Assembly (NCBI GenBank): GCA_035654795.1
Contig: DASRWC010000048.1
Location: 1-64,000 of the forward strand
Reading direction: 5' to 3'
DNA length: 64,000 bases
DNA from: JAAYLC01 sp035654795
GTDB lineage: Bacteria > Bacteroidota > Bacteroidia > Flavobacteriales > Flavobacteriaceae
Under the pieces are notes generated by a model. It ran no database searches and was not told the DNA's origin. It saw only the letters and a list, made by a program, of their open reading frames with translations. Of this stretch, positions 43,003-51,075 are shown in pieces. The stretch's first letter is position 1; every line of letters starts with the position of its first letter. The position numbers and the translations under genes were made by a program.

Positions 43003-43407
43003 ATGAAAAAAATAGAACATATTGGAATTGCGGTAAAAGAGCTGGCTACAGCTAATGAAGTTTATGAAAAACTCTTGGGAGTGCCGGCATATAAAATAGA
43101 AGAGGTATTGAGCGAAGGAGTGCGCACCTCTTTTTTTGAATGTGGTGAAAGTAAGATTGAGCTATTGGAAGCCACGACTCCGGATAGTCCCATAGCAAAA
43201 TTTATTGAAAAGAGAGGAGAAGGAATCCATCATATTGCCTTTGCTGTGGATGATATAGAGGCAGAAATGAAAAGGTTGAATCTAGAAGGATTTACTATTT
43301 TAAATCAAGAACCAAAAAGAGGAGCAGATAACAAGCTGGTTGTATTTCTTCATCCGAAATCTTCCCATGGGGTTCTTGTAGAATTATGTCAAGATATTAA
43401 AGAATAG
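43003..43407 (+). CDS. mce: methylmalonyl-CoA epimerase
   Basis: Interconverts (R)- and (S)-methylmalonyl-CoA in propionate metabolism. 134 aa from the ATG at 43003 (ATG at 42985 is possible, but the TAATTTTG box at 42973-42980 would put that start almost at the transcription start). VOC fold: IEHIGIAVKEL with His, HHIAFAVDDIEAEMKRL and the GVLVELCQ C-terminus with catalytic Glu. Four metal ligands are plausible. Single gene; the mutase is not in the window. Confidence 0.93.
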   Translation: MKKIEHIGIAVKELATANEVYEKLLGVPAYKIEEVLSEGVRTSFFECGESKIELLEATTPDSPIAKFIEKRGEGIHHIAFAVDDIEAEMKRLNLEGFTILNQEPKRGADNKLVVFLHPKSSHGVLVELCQDIKE

Positions 43408-43474
43408 TTTCCGGTATAAATTTCGGATGATAATTAAAATGAAAAAATTATTCACGAGTAGGAATGCGAATAAA

Positions 43475-43506
43475 TTTGGTGAGTAAAATTTCTTTAGCTA
43501 TTTTTG
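43475..43506 (+). promoter_or_regulatory. Promoter of the CAU tRNA
   Basis: TTTG at 43475-43478 and TATTTTTG at 43499-43506, separated by 20 nt. This is a well-formed Bacteroidota promoter, 50 nt upstream of the tRNA. Confidence 0.7.
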
Positions 43507-43555
43507 CACCCGATTTGTTGAAAAGAATAGGATAACTTTTTTTAAATCAAATCCC

Positions 43556-43629
43556 GGTCCTATAGCTCAGCCGGTTAGAGCACTTGACTCATAATCAAGG
43601 GGTCCCTGGTTCAAGCCCAGGTGGGACCA
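43556..43629 (+). tRNA. tRNA with CAU anticodon, probably tRNA-Ile2 (lysidine-modified)
   Basis: Complete cloverleaf of 74 nt: acceptor GGTCCTA / TGGGACC, anticodon stem CTTGA/TCAAG with loop CTCATAA (anticodon CAT), T stem CCTGG. The acceptor carries C4-G69 and C5-G68, the pairs reported as TilS determinants in E. coli tRNA-Ile2 and absent from elongator tRNA-Met. That argues for lysidine-modified Ile2 rather than Met, but it is an inference. CCA is not encoded. Confidence 0.9.
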
Positions 43630-43794
43630 CAAAATGATGGAGAATCTATTATTGGTATAGACATTCATTTATCGCAAGGTTGTAAAAGATTAAGTCTTTT
43701 ATTTATAGAATGAATATTTTTTTAGTAGTTTTAAAAATAATTACTACTTTTAAAGCCTTGAAACCTTAATCCCCCTGAGATATAATAGTTGCAC

Positions 43795-43992
43795 ATGTTG
43801 ACACTTTTTTATAATCTTTTTCTGCTCATAGTTCAGCCGGGGAAAACTCCACCGCCACCCAATCCACCTAATGTTCCTAATGCACCGGGTTTACCTATTG
43901 ACAGCGACTTGTGGATTTTGTTTATTGCAGGAATCTTGATTGGAGGATATATACTTTACACCAGGATCCGATCTATAAGTAAGGCTTCATAA
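43795..43992 (+). CDS. small proline-rich membrane protein
   Basis: 65 aa from the ATG at 43795. N-terminal hydrophobic stretch (LTLFYNLFLLIVQ), a proline-rich linker (KTPPPPNPPNVPNAPGLPIDS) and one clear transmembrane segment (LWILFIAGILIGGYILY, about 40-57) with a short basic tail. The layout resembles other small Flavobacteriia proteins with signal, Pro-rich stretch and C-terminal anchor. Function unknown. Its end overlaps the ribE stop by 20 nt in convergent orientation. Confidence 0.65.
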   Translation: MLTLFYNLFLLIVQPGKTPPPPNPPNVPNAPGLPIDSDLWILFIAGILIGGYILYTRIRSISKAS

Positions 43993-44560
43993 GATTCTTT
44001 ATATACTTTCCTATTACGTCAAACTCTATGTTTACGACTGTTCCTACTTCATATTTATGAAATGTAGTATGTGCAAAGGTGAAAGGAATTATAGCAACCG
44101 AAAAAAATCCTTTTCCTGATTCAACAACAGTTAAACTCACTCCATCTACCGTTATAGACCCTTTAGGCACAGTTTCGAAATCAGGGTGATCGTGTTTGAA
44201 TTTAAAGAGAAAACTTCCATCAGCCTCTGAGATTGAGACGCAAGTGGCAGTGCCGTCCACATGTCCTTGAACAATATGTCCGTCTAAACGATCTCCCAAT
44301 CTGATTGCACGTTCAAGATTCACTGATGAACCTTCTTTTAGTAAACCGAGATTAGTCTTAGAAAGCGTTTCGGCAATGGCCGTGACACGATAGGCATCCG
44401 GAAATAATTCTACAACAGTCAGACAAACTCCATTATGACAAATGCTTTGATCAATTTTTAATTCATTTGCAAAGTGGGTATTAATGATGAAATGAACATT
44501 GCCACCGTCTTGGGAAATAGTTTTTACGCAGGCAACCGTTTCGATAATTCCGGTAAACAT
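43973..44560 (-). CDS. ribE: riboflavin synthase, alpha subunit
   Basis: Dismutates two lumazine molecules to riboflavin. 195 aa; two lumazine-binding domains visible as repeats, FTGIIE at the N-terminus and GHIVQGHVDGTA at the centre, with DGVSLTVV in the second. Length is standard. It has a divergent promoter that overlaps the one for pdxA. ribF is 16 kb away, so riboflavin genes are dispersed. Confidence 0.95.
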   Translation of the reverse strand: MFTGIIETVACVKTISQDGGNVHFIINTHFANELKIDQSICHNGVCLTVVELFPDAYRVTAIAETLSKTNLGLLKEGSSVNLERAIRLGDRLDGHIVQGHVDGTATCVSISEADGSFLFKFKHDHPDFETVPKGSITVDGVSLTVVESGKGFFSVAIIPFTFAHTTFHKYEVGTVVNIEFDVIGKYIKNLMKPYL

Positions 44561-44574
44561 CTTTCAGATTTATT

Positions 44575-44594
44575 TACATTTGTGAACAAAAATA
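44575..44594. promoter_or_regulatory. Overlapping divergent promoters of ribE and pdxA
   Basis: Plus strand TACATTTG at 44575-44582 (pdxA ATG at 44617) and minus strand TATTTTTG at 44587-44594 (ribE ATG at 44560). The two -7 boxes are 4 nt apart, so only one polymerase may bind at a time. Confidence 0.6.
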
Positions 44595-44616
44595 ACAATT
44601 ATAAAGAGTAGTATTG

Positions 44617-45681
44617 ATGACAGAGCCAAAGAAAGTAGTTGTGGGAATTTCTGTAGGAGACTTGAACGGTGTAGGGGCAGAGGTGATAATAAAAACATTT
44701 GAAGATTCCAGGATGCTGGATTTTTGCACTCCTGTTATTTTTGGTTCTGTTCGGTTCATCTCTTTCGTGAAAAAGTTACTTTCCTCTGAATTAAATTTTC
44801 ATGGAATTGACAAACTGGAGGACATTATACCTAATCGGGTTAATGTATTGAATGTATGGAAGGAGCACGTGGATATAAGTCCGGGAGAGGAAAATACGGT
44901 AGGGGGAACCTACGCTCTAAAGTCTTTGGAAGCCTCGGTTTATGCGCTTAAGAATAACGAGATTGATGTTTTGGTTACGGCGCCTATTCATAAAAAGAAC
45001 ATTCAATCAGAAAAATTTCATTTTCCCGGTCATACTGATTATCTGGCTCAGGAATTAGAAGGGGAGAGTTTGATGTTTATGTTATCGGAAGATCTCAGGG
45101 TGGGTTTGGTAACAGACCACGTCCCTTTAAAAGAAGTAGTGCAGACGCTCTCTGCCCGACGAATAGAAAAAAAAATAGAACTGATGCATCAAAGTTTGAA
45201 AGAAGACTTTGGAATTATAAAACCAAAAATAGCAGTTCTAAGTGTAAATCCTCATGCCGGTGACGGCGGAGTAATTGGTACGGAAGATGACACTTTATTA
45301 AAACCTTTAATAGAAAATTTAAGAAATAAGGACAAGTTAATCTTTGGCCCTTATGCCGCAGACGGATTTTTCGGATCCCGAAACTATAAGAATTTTGATG
45401 CCGTTTTAGGATGTTATCATGATCAAGGTTTAATTCCTTTTAAGACACTTTCCTTTGGTCGCGGCGTGAATTTTACTGCCGGTCTTTCTAAAGTGAGAAC
45501 CTCTCCGGATCACGGCACTGCCTTTGACATTGCGGGAAAAAATATAGCTAGTTGCGACTCCTTTAGAGAAGCTGTGTATAGTGCAATAGATATTTTCAAA
45601 CAACGAGAGGAGTATAAAATTTTAAACGCGAATCCGCTGGAAATTTCTCAGAAACGATCTTCTTCAAAAAAGAGATTCTGA
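44617..45681 (+). CDS. pdxA: 4-hydroxythreonine-4-phosphate dehydrogenase
   Basis: Oxidises 4-phosphohydroxythreonine in DXP-dependent vitamin B6 synthesis. 354 aa. Metal site His in FPGHTDYLA, the VNPHAGDGGVIGTED region, CYHDQGLIPFK and the GVNFTAGLSKVRTSPDHGTAFDIAGK stretch are the PdxA signatures. Start at the ATG 44617 (TTG at 44614 is the alternative). pdxJ is not in the window. Confidence 0.96.
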   Translation: MTEPKKVVVGISVGDLNGVGAEVIIKTFEDSRMLDFCTPVIFGSVRFISFVKKLLSSELNFHGIDKLEDIIPNRVNVLNVWKEHVDISPGEENTVGGTYALKSLEASVYALKNNEIDVLVTAPIHKKNIQSEKFHFPGHTDYLAQELEGESLMFMLSEDLRVGLVTDHVPLKEVVQTLSARRIEKKIELMHQSLKEDFGIIKPKIAVLSVNPHAGDGGVIGTEDDTLLKPLIENLRNKDKLIFGPYAADGFFGSRNYKNFDAVLGCYHDQGLIPFKTLSFGRGVNFTAGLSKVRTSPDHGTAFDIAGKNIASCDSFREAVYSAIDIFKQREEYKILNANPLEISQKRSSSKKRF

Positions 45682-45707
45682 AAATTAGCCACATAAAATA
45701 TTTTTTT

Positions 45708-45715
45708 TATCTTTG
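45708..45715 (+). promoter_or_regulatory. -7 box for yceD-rpmF
   Basis: TATCTTTG, exact consensus, 44 nt upstream of the ATG at 45760. Confidence 0.55.
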
Positions 45716-45759
45716 CACCCGCCTTAAATCAAGGCGATGAAAGTAAAAGTGGTGTGGAA

Positions 45760-46308
45760 ATGAAGGAATTGAAAGAATTTACAATCCCCTTTGTCGGATT
45801 GAAGCTGGGAGAACACCGTTTTAATTATCAGATCGGCAAAGCGTTCTTTGAGCATTTTGAATTTGAAGAGTTTGCAGATGCAAAAATCAATGTTGATGTT
45901 GTTCTTGATAAAAAGAATACATTGCTGGACTTTTTTATTGATTTTGAAGGCACTGTAAACGTTCCCTGCGATTTGACTAATGAACCTTTTGATCTTCCCA
46001 TTGAGGGACAATATGATTTTGTTGTAAAATTTGGGGAAGAATTTAATGATGAGAATGAAGATATTCTTGTGATTCCGCATGGGTCACACGAGGTAAACAT
46101 TCAGCAATTTATATATGAAACTTTGGTTTTGGCAGTTCCACTTAAGCGGGTTCATCCCGGCGTTGAAGACGGAACGCTGAAAAGTGAAATTTTAGAAAAG
46201 CTTGAAGAATTAAGTTTGTCTGAAGACAAACAACACCAATCGGAGGTTGAAGAAAGTGAAACTGATCCCAGATGGGAAGAATTAAAGAAACTATTAACGG
46301 ATAAATAA
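45760..46308 (+). CDS. yceD: YceD/DUF177 family protein (23S rRNA accumulation)
   Basis: 182 aa, starts MKELKEFTIPFVGLKLG, a pattern that I recognise from Bacteroidota DUF177. The DUF177 core has an FxxxNxxx/CDLT segment (VPCDLTNEPFDLPIEG) and a C-terminal HPG(V/L) loop. Bacterial members are tied to 23S rRNA stability and sit directly before rpmF, exactly as here (9-nt gap). Its C-terminus ends in an acidic WEELKKLL helix. Role in ribosome biogenesis is known from E. coli and plants; the mechanism is open. Confidence 0.9.
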   Translation: MKELKEFTIPFVGLKLGEHRFNYQIGKAFFEHFEFEEFADAKINVDVVLDKKNTLLDFFIDFEGTVNVPCDLTNEPFDLPIEGQYDFVVKFGEEFNDENEDILVIPHGSHEVNIQQFIYETLVLAVPLKRVHPGVEDGTLKSEILEKLEELSLSEDKQHQSEVEESETDPRWEELKKLLTDK

Positions 46309-46317
46309 ACATAAGCA

Positions 46318-46515
46318 ATGGCACATCCAAAGAGAAAAACTTCTAAAACAAGAAGGGATAAAAGAAGAACGCATTACAAAGCTACTGCACCTACTTTGGC
46401 TACTGATCCTACAACGGGAGAAGCTCATCTGTATCATAGAGCCCATTGGCACGAAGGTAAACTTTACTACCGAGGTCAAGTGGTGATTGATGCTACAGAG
46501 ACTGAAGAAGCATAA
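46318..46515 (+). CDS. rpmF: 50S ribosomal protein L32
   Basis: 65 aa. MAHPKRKTSKTRRDKRRTH N-terminus (basic, RNA-binding) and a central HLYHRAHW segment; the CxxC zinc pair found in some L32 proteins is absent. Coexpressed with yceD. A terminator follows 25 nt after the stop. Confidence 0.96.
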   Translation: MAHPKRKTSKTRRDKRRTHYKATAPTLATDPTTGEAHLYHRAHWHEGKLYYRGQVVIDATETEEA

Positions 46516-46539
46516 ATTTAGAGAATTAATTCCGACCGG

Positions 46540-46575
46540 TGCCTCCTTCGTTATGGAGGCATTTGTTTTTGATTT
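46540..46575 (+). terminator. Terminator after rpmF
   Basis: Stem TGCCTCC with GGAGGCA (7 bp, loop TTCGTTAT) followed by a T-rich run. Confidence 0.75.
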
Positions 46576-46648
46576 TTTTTACAACTCCATCTTTTGTGAG
46601 GCAAGAGCATATTTTTGCTTAATTTTAGCTATTTCAATCTTTTTGAGA

Positions 46649-46656
46649 TAAATTTG
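46649..46656 (+). promoter_or_regulatory. -7 box for fabH
   Basis: TAAATTTG, exact consensus, 29 nt upstream of the fabH ATG. A separate promoter from rpmF, which is closed by its terminator. Confidence 0.5.
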
Positions 46657-46685
46657 GACAAAATTTGGAATTTTAATCCCCTTTT

Positions 46686-47681
46686 ATGACTACAATTTCG
46701 GCTGCCATTACTGCGGTGGGAGGATATGTCCCTGATTATGTTCTAACCAACCAGATTTTGGAAACTATGGTAGATACCAATGATGAATGGATTACTACCA
46801 GAACAGGTATCAAGGAACGAAGAATATTAAAAGAGAAGGGGAAAGGAACTTCCTTCATGGCCATTCAGGCAGCAAGAGATCTTCTACAAAAGAGGAATCT
46901 TGATCCTGCAGAAATTGATATGTTGATTATGGCTACAGCCACACCCGATATGCCGGTAGCCGCCACGGGAGTTTATGTTGCTTCTCAGATTGGTGCAGTT
47001 AATGCTTTTGCTTATGATTTAGTGGCCGCCTGTTCCAGCTTCCTTTACGGAATGTCAACAGCCGCAAGATATATTGAATCGGGGCGTTATAAAAAAGTGT
47101 TACTTATCGGAGCAGATAAAATGTCTTCTATTATAGATTATGAAGACCGTGCTACCTGCATAATTTTTGGAGACGGTGCAGGAGCAGTACTTTTTGAACC
47201 AAATACGGAACATCTCGGGATTCAAGACGAATATCTAAGATCGGACGGTGCCGGAAGAGAATTTTTAAAAATAGACGCCGGAGGATCAATACTACCTGCT
47301 TCTCATGACACTGTAGATAAAAGACAGCATTACGTTTTTCAGGAGGGAAAAACAGTGTTTAAATTTGCAGTCTCTAATATGGCCGATGTTTGTGAAAAAG
47401 TTATGCTTCGTAATAATTTAACGGGTGAGGATGTTGATTGGCTGGTTCCACATCAGGCCAATAAAAGAATCATTGATGCTACTGCTTCAAGAATGAAACT
47501 TCCCGATGAAAAAGTTATGATGAACATCCATAAATATGGAAATACTACCTCTGCAACCCTGCCGTTGTGCCTGGTGGATTATGAAAAGCATCTCAAGAAG
47601 GGAGATAACTTAATATTTGCTTCTTTCGGAGGAGGTTTTACCTGGGGGGCCATTTATTTAAAGTGGGCCTATAATTCCTAA
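46686..47681 (+). CDS. fabH: beta-ketoacyl-ACP synthase III
   Basis: Condenses acetyl- or branched acyl-CoA with malonyl-ACP to start fatty acid synthesis. 331 aa. Catalytic triad Cys116 (AACSSFL), His256 (VPHQANKRI) and Asn286 (HKYGNTTSA). Closely follows the rpmF-yceD cassette, the classical rpmF/plsX/fabH context but with plsX missing here. accB begins 20 nt after the stop. Confidence 0.97.
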   Translation: MTTISAAITAVGGYVPDYVLTNQILETMVDTNDEWITTRTGIKERRILKEKGKGTSFMAIQAARDLLQKRNLDPAEIDMLIMATATPDMPVAATGVYVASQIGAVNAFAYDLVAACSSFLYGMSTAARYIESGRYKKVLLIGADKMSSIIDYEDRATCIIFGDGAGAVLFEPNTEHLGIQDEYLRSDGAGREFLKIDAGGSILPASHDTVDKRQHYVFQEGKTVFKFAVSNMADVCEKVMLRNNLTGEDVDWLVPHQANKRIIDATASRMKLPDEKVMMNIHKYGNTTSATLPLCLVDYEKHLKKGDNLIFASFGGGFTWGAIYLKWAYNS

Positions 47682-47701
47682 TAAATACAACTGAAAACAA
47701 G

Positions 47702-48217
47702 ATGACAAAAATTAGCAATATGGATTTAAAGGACATTCAAAATCTGATAAAATTTGTAGCCAAAAGTGGTGCAAGTGAAGTGAAGCTGGAAACTGATGGG
47801 CTGAAAATTACGATCAAAACCGGAGCTGAAGAAGGGAAAACTACCTACATCCAGCAAGTTCCAACATTGGGGGCACAACCTCAAATGGTTACGGCTACTC
47901 AGCCTGCTATGGCACAGGCGCCGGTGGCAGCAGATCAAAAACCTGCTTCTAAAACTGAAGGATCAGAGGAGTCTAAATACATTACCATTAAATCTCCCAT
48001 AATCGGAACCTTTTACAGGAAACCGTCTCCGGATAAGCCGGTATTTGTTGAAGTTGGAGATACCATTAAACCCGGAGATGTATTGTGTATCATAGAAGCC
48101 ATGAAACTTTTCAACGAAATTGAAAGTGAGGTTTCGGGTAAAATCGTTAAAGTTCTTGTAGACGACTCTTCACCGGTTGAGTTTGATCAACCACTCTATT
48201 TAGTAGATCCATCTTAA
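47702..48217 (+). CDS. accB: acetyl-CoA carboxylase biotin carboxyl carrier protein
   Basis: Carries the carboxybiotin between AccC and the carboxyltransferase. 171 aa from the ATG at 47702; an ATG at 47720 is an alternative that fits relatives equally. N-terminal helix, Ala/Pro-rich linker (about 55-90), then the biotinyl domain with the biotinylated Lys135 in IEAMKLFNEIE. Followed by a strong terminator hairpin before accC, which suggests uneven accB:accC expression. Confidence 0.95.
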   Translation: MTKISNMDLKDIQNLIKFVAKSGASEVKLETDGLKITIKTGAEEGKTTYIQQVPTLGAQPQMVTATQPAMAQAPVAADQKPASKTEGSEESKYITIKSPIIGTFYRKPSPDKPVFVEVGDTIKPGDVLCIIEAMKLFNEIESEVSGKIVKVLVDDSSPVEFDQPLYLVDPS

Positions 48218-48227
48218 TTAACTTTCA

Positions 48228-48268
48228 AAAATCTCGAAATCTTTGATTTGTCGAGATTTTGTTTTTTT
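48228..48268 (+). terminator. Terminator hairpin between accB and accC
   Basis: Stem AAAATCTCGA with its perfect complement (10 bp), a 13-nt loop and a GT7 run. The accC ATG follows only 8 nt after the T run. Its position inside an otherwise consecutive accB-accC pair makes it an attenuator or partial terminator candidate. Confidence 0.8.
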
Positions 48269-48275
48269 AGAAAAT

Positions 48276-49628
48276 ATGTTTAAGAAAATATTAATTGCCA
48301 ATAGGGGAGAGATTGCATTGCGAATCATCCGTACCTGTAGAGAAATGGGTATTAAGACTGTTGCGGTATATTCAAAGGCAGATGAAGAAAGTCTGCACGT
48401 CCGGTTTGCAGACGAAGCGGTATGTATAGGTCCAGCTCCAAGCAACCTTAGTTACCTGAAAATGTCTAATATTATTGCTGCTGCAGAAATTACAAACGCC
48501 GATGCCATACATCCGGGATATGGGTTTTTGGCAGAAAACGCAAAGTTTTCAAGGATTTGCGCAGAACATGGAATAAAATTTATTGGTGCTTCTCCTGAAA
48601 TGATCGAAAAAATGGGAGATAAGGCCACGGCAAAAGCTACAATGAAAGCTGCCGGCGTTCCTACAATACCGGGCAGTGAAGGAATTCTTGAATCTTATGA
48701 AGAGGCCGAAAAGGTTGCGCAGGAAATCGGATATCCGGTGATGTTAAAAGCAACTGCCGGAGGAGGAGGAAAAGGAATGCGTGCCGTATGGGATAAAAAA
48801 GATTTAAGAAAAGCCTGGGATAGTGCCCGCCAGGAGGCAGGAGCTGCTTTCGGCAACGATGGTATGTATATGGAAAAGCTCATTGAAGAACCAAGACATA
48901 TCGAAATCCAGATTGTGGGTGACAGTACAGGAAAAGCGTGCCACCTTAGTGAACGCGATTGCTCCATTCAAAGAAGACACCAAAAACTGACGGAAGAAAC
49001 GCCCAGTCCTTTTATGACGAAGAAGCTCAGAAATGACATGGGAGAGGCAGCTGTGAAAGCTGCCGAATATATTAAGTATGAGGGAGCAGGAACGATTGAA
49101 TTCTTAGTAGATAAGCATAGGAATTTCTATTTTATGGAAATGAATACCAGGATTCAAGTTGAACATCCCATTACAGAACAGGTTATAGATTATGACCTCA
49201 TCCGAGAGCAGATTCTCGTAGCTGCAGGGATACCAATTTCCGGGAAGGATTATTATCCACAACTTCATGCCATTGAGTGTAGGATTAATGCCGAGGATCC
49301 ATATAATGATTTTAGACCCTCTCCGGGAAAAATCACCGTTCTTCACGCTCCGGGAGGTCACGGTATCCGCTTAGACACTCACGTGTATGCCGGATATACC
49401 ATTCCGCCCAACTATGATTCAATGATTGCAAAACTGATTACTACCGCCCAAACACGGGAAGAAGCAATCAATAAGATGAAACGTGCGCTGGACGAATTTG
49501 TTATTGAGGGTATAAAAACAACCATCCCTTTCCATAGACAGCTTATGGATGATCCTGCCTATATTGCAGGAAATTATACCACGGCTTTTATGGATACCTT
49601 CAAAATGGACGAGCCGGAAGACGAATAA
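48276..49628 (+). CDS. accC: biotin carboxylase subunit of acetyl-CoA carboxylase
   Basis: ATP-dependent carboxylation of biotin. 450 aa from the ATG at 48276, starting MFKKILIANRGEIALRI. ATP-grasp domain with GGGGKGMRAVW, ERDCSIQRRHQKLTEETPS, FYFMEMNTRIQVEHP and the catalytic Arg in QVEHPITEQ. Length is standard. Terminator hairpins lie on both sides. Confidence 0.97.
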   Translation: MFKKILIANRGEIALRIIRTCREMGIKTVAVYSKADEESLHVRFADEAVCIGPAPSNLSYLKMSNIIAAAEITNADAIHPGYGFLAENAKFSRICAEHGIKFIGASPEMIEKMGDKATAKATMKAAGVPTIPGSEGILESYEEAEKVAQEIGYPVMLKATAGGGGKGMRAVWDKKDLRKAWDSARQEAGAAFGNDGMYMEKLIEEPRHIEIQIVGDSTGKACHLSERDCSIQRRHQKLTEETPSPFMTKKLRNDMGEAAVKAAEYIKYEGAGTIEFLVDKHRNFYFMEMNTRIQVEHPITEQVIDYDLIREQILVAAGIPISGKDYYPQLHAIECRINAEDPYNDFRPSPGKITVLHAPGGHGIRLDTHVYAGYTIPPNYDSMIAKLITTAQTREEAINKMKRALDEFVIEGIKTTIPFHRQLMDDPAYIAGNYTTAFMDTFKMDEPEDE

Positions 49629-49649
49629 ATAATCGGAACTATAAATTGG

Positions 49650-49691
49650 AGCATCATTAATCCTCATAGGAAGAATTAATGATGCTTTTTA
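49650..49691 (+). terminator. Terminator after accC
   Basis: A 12-bp perfect stem (AGCATCATTAAT with complement), a 13-nt loop, then a T run. Confidence 0.88.
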
Positions 49692-49837
49692 TATTCAGAC
49701 CTAGGAGAAATTTACTTTTCGTCTGCTTTATCTCTGCCCGTATTTTCTCTGAGCCTATGTTCCGGATGGAAATCTTTTATTTTGAAACAAGGGGGGGAGA
49801 ATTTTCGTTTAAGAAAGAATAGCAATAGGATTTTCGG

Positions 49838-49870
49838 TTGAAAATAACCGCTATTTTGACCTTATCTTTG
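49838..49870 (+). promoter_or_regulatory. Promoter of mtgA
   Basis: TTG at 49838-49840 and TATCTTTG at 49863-49870, spacing 22 nt; leader about 50 nt. Confidence 0.55.
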
Positions 49871-49925
49871 CTTCATGTTGAGTCAGCAAGTTACTTTATG
49901 TTCGATTTATCCTCAATAATTTCAA

Positions 49926-50636
49926 ATGATTAGACGAATATTCATATTTATGCTCAAACTATTGATGTGGTTTTTTGCCCTTTCAATTTTGTGGGTTCTT
50001 GTATATCGTTTTGTTCCGGTACCTTATACTTCTCTGATGGCAATTCGCACCATAGAGGGCGATGCTAATTTTAGTCTCAAGCATAAATGGGTGCCAATTG
50101 AAGAAATATCACCTCATTTGCAATTGGCTGTAATTGCTTCTGAGGATCAACATTTTCTTAAACACAATGGTTTTGATAAGAAAGCCATTGAAAAAGCACT
50201 TGAACATAACAAGAAAGGGAAAAGGAAAAGAGGAGCCAGTACTATTTCACAACAGACGGCAAAAAATGTCTTCCTTTGGCCTGCAAGGAGCTGGTTCAGA
50301 AAAGGGCTGGAGGCTTACTTTACCTTCTTAATAGAAACCTTGTGGAGTAAAGAAAGAATCCTTGAGGTTTATCTAAATAGTATAGAAATGGGGAACGGCG
50401 TCTTTGGAGCCGAGGCAGCTTCCATGTATTGGTTTAAAAAACCTGCGAAATCGCTTACTCGTGAAAATGCCGCAGCAATTGCGGCAATATTACCTAATCC
50501 AAGAGTGTATAGAGCAAATCCTCCCACCAAATACATTTCAAGTAGAATATCATTTATAACCAGACAAATGAGAAATCTGGGTGCGTTAGATTTTGAGAAA
50601 CAAAGAGAAAAAAATGATGGAGGTAAAAAGAATTAA
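49926..50636 (+). CDS. mtgA: monofunctional peptidoglycan glycosyltransferase
   Basis: Polymerises lipid II into glycan strands. 236 aa. N-terminal membrane anchor (8-28), then GT51 motifs: AVIASEDQHFLKHNGFD with catalytic Glu73, GASTISQQTAKN, KERILEVYLNSIEMGNGVFGAEAA. No transpeptidase domain, so the monofunctional class. The 3' end overlaps the GreA/B-like gene by about 20 nt. Single promoter at 49838-49870. Confidence 0.95.
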   Translation: MIRRIFIFMLKLLMWFFALSILWVLVYRFVPVPYTSLMAIRTIEGDANFSLKHKWVPIEEISPHLQLAVIASEDQHFLKHNGFDKKAIEKALEHNKKGKRKRGASTISQQTAKNVFLWPARSWFRKGLEAYFTFLIETLWSKERILEVYLNSIEMGNGVFGAEAASMYWFKKPAKSLTRENAAAIAAILPNPRVYRANPPTKYISSRISFITRQMRNLGALDFEKQREKNDGGKKN

Positions 50637-51075
50637 AGAAAATTTACTACAGCACTGCAAGAAGCACGTGGAAAATAGGATGGGTAAAATTAAACAAACC
50701 ATTGCTGATATTGAAGAATCACTACAGGAGGAATCAAAAAACACTAGCGGCGATAAACATGAAACCGGAAGGGCCATGCTTCAAATTGACAGAGAAAATT
50801 CCGGAAAACAGTTGATGGAGATTGAAAAGCTGGCAAATCTTCTAAATCGCATTGACGTCAATGAGGCAGGAGAATATGTGAGACTGGGGAGTCTTGTTAC
50901 CACAGATAAGAACATTTTCTTCATAAGTATCTCCATCGGCGCAGTCCATATTGACGGAAGAGAGTATCTCTGTGTCGCTCTCAATTCGCCAATAGGGTCT
51001 CAGTTGGCAGGTAAAATGGTCGGAGATTCATTCATTTTCAATAATCAAAATATTACAGTCAAACAGATCAATTAA
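50614..51075 (+). CDS. GreA/GreB-like protein (coiled coil plus FKBP-like domain)
   Basis: 153 aa from the ATG at 50614 (another ATG at 50617). N-terminal half is a charged coiled coil (VENRMGKIKQTIADIEESLQEE), the C-terminal half reads RLGSLVTTDKNIFFISISIG and SPIGSQLAGKMVGDSF, which matches the GreA/GreB C-terminal domain (SPxGxxLxGKxxGD). It may bind the RNA polymerase secondary channel; acidic tip residues needed for cleavage stimulation are not evident. In databases similar proteins are often mislabelled 3-oxoacyl-ACP synthase. Overlaps the end of mtgA. Confidence 0.75.
   Translation: MMEVKRIKENLLQHCKKHVENRMGKIKQTIADIEESLQEESKNTSGDKHETGRAMLQIDRENSGKQLMEIEKLANLLNRIDVNEAGEYVRLGSLVTTDKNIFFISISIGAVHIDGREYLCVALNSPIGSQLAGKMVGDSFIFNNQNITVKQIN

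Larger units (their letters stand above)
49629..49925. other. 297-bp intergenic region between accC and mtgA
   Basis: No gene. It contains the accC terminator (49650-49691), a G-rich run of seven G at about 49791-49797 and the mtgA promoter at the right. Nothing else recognised. Confidence 0.6.
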
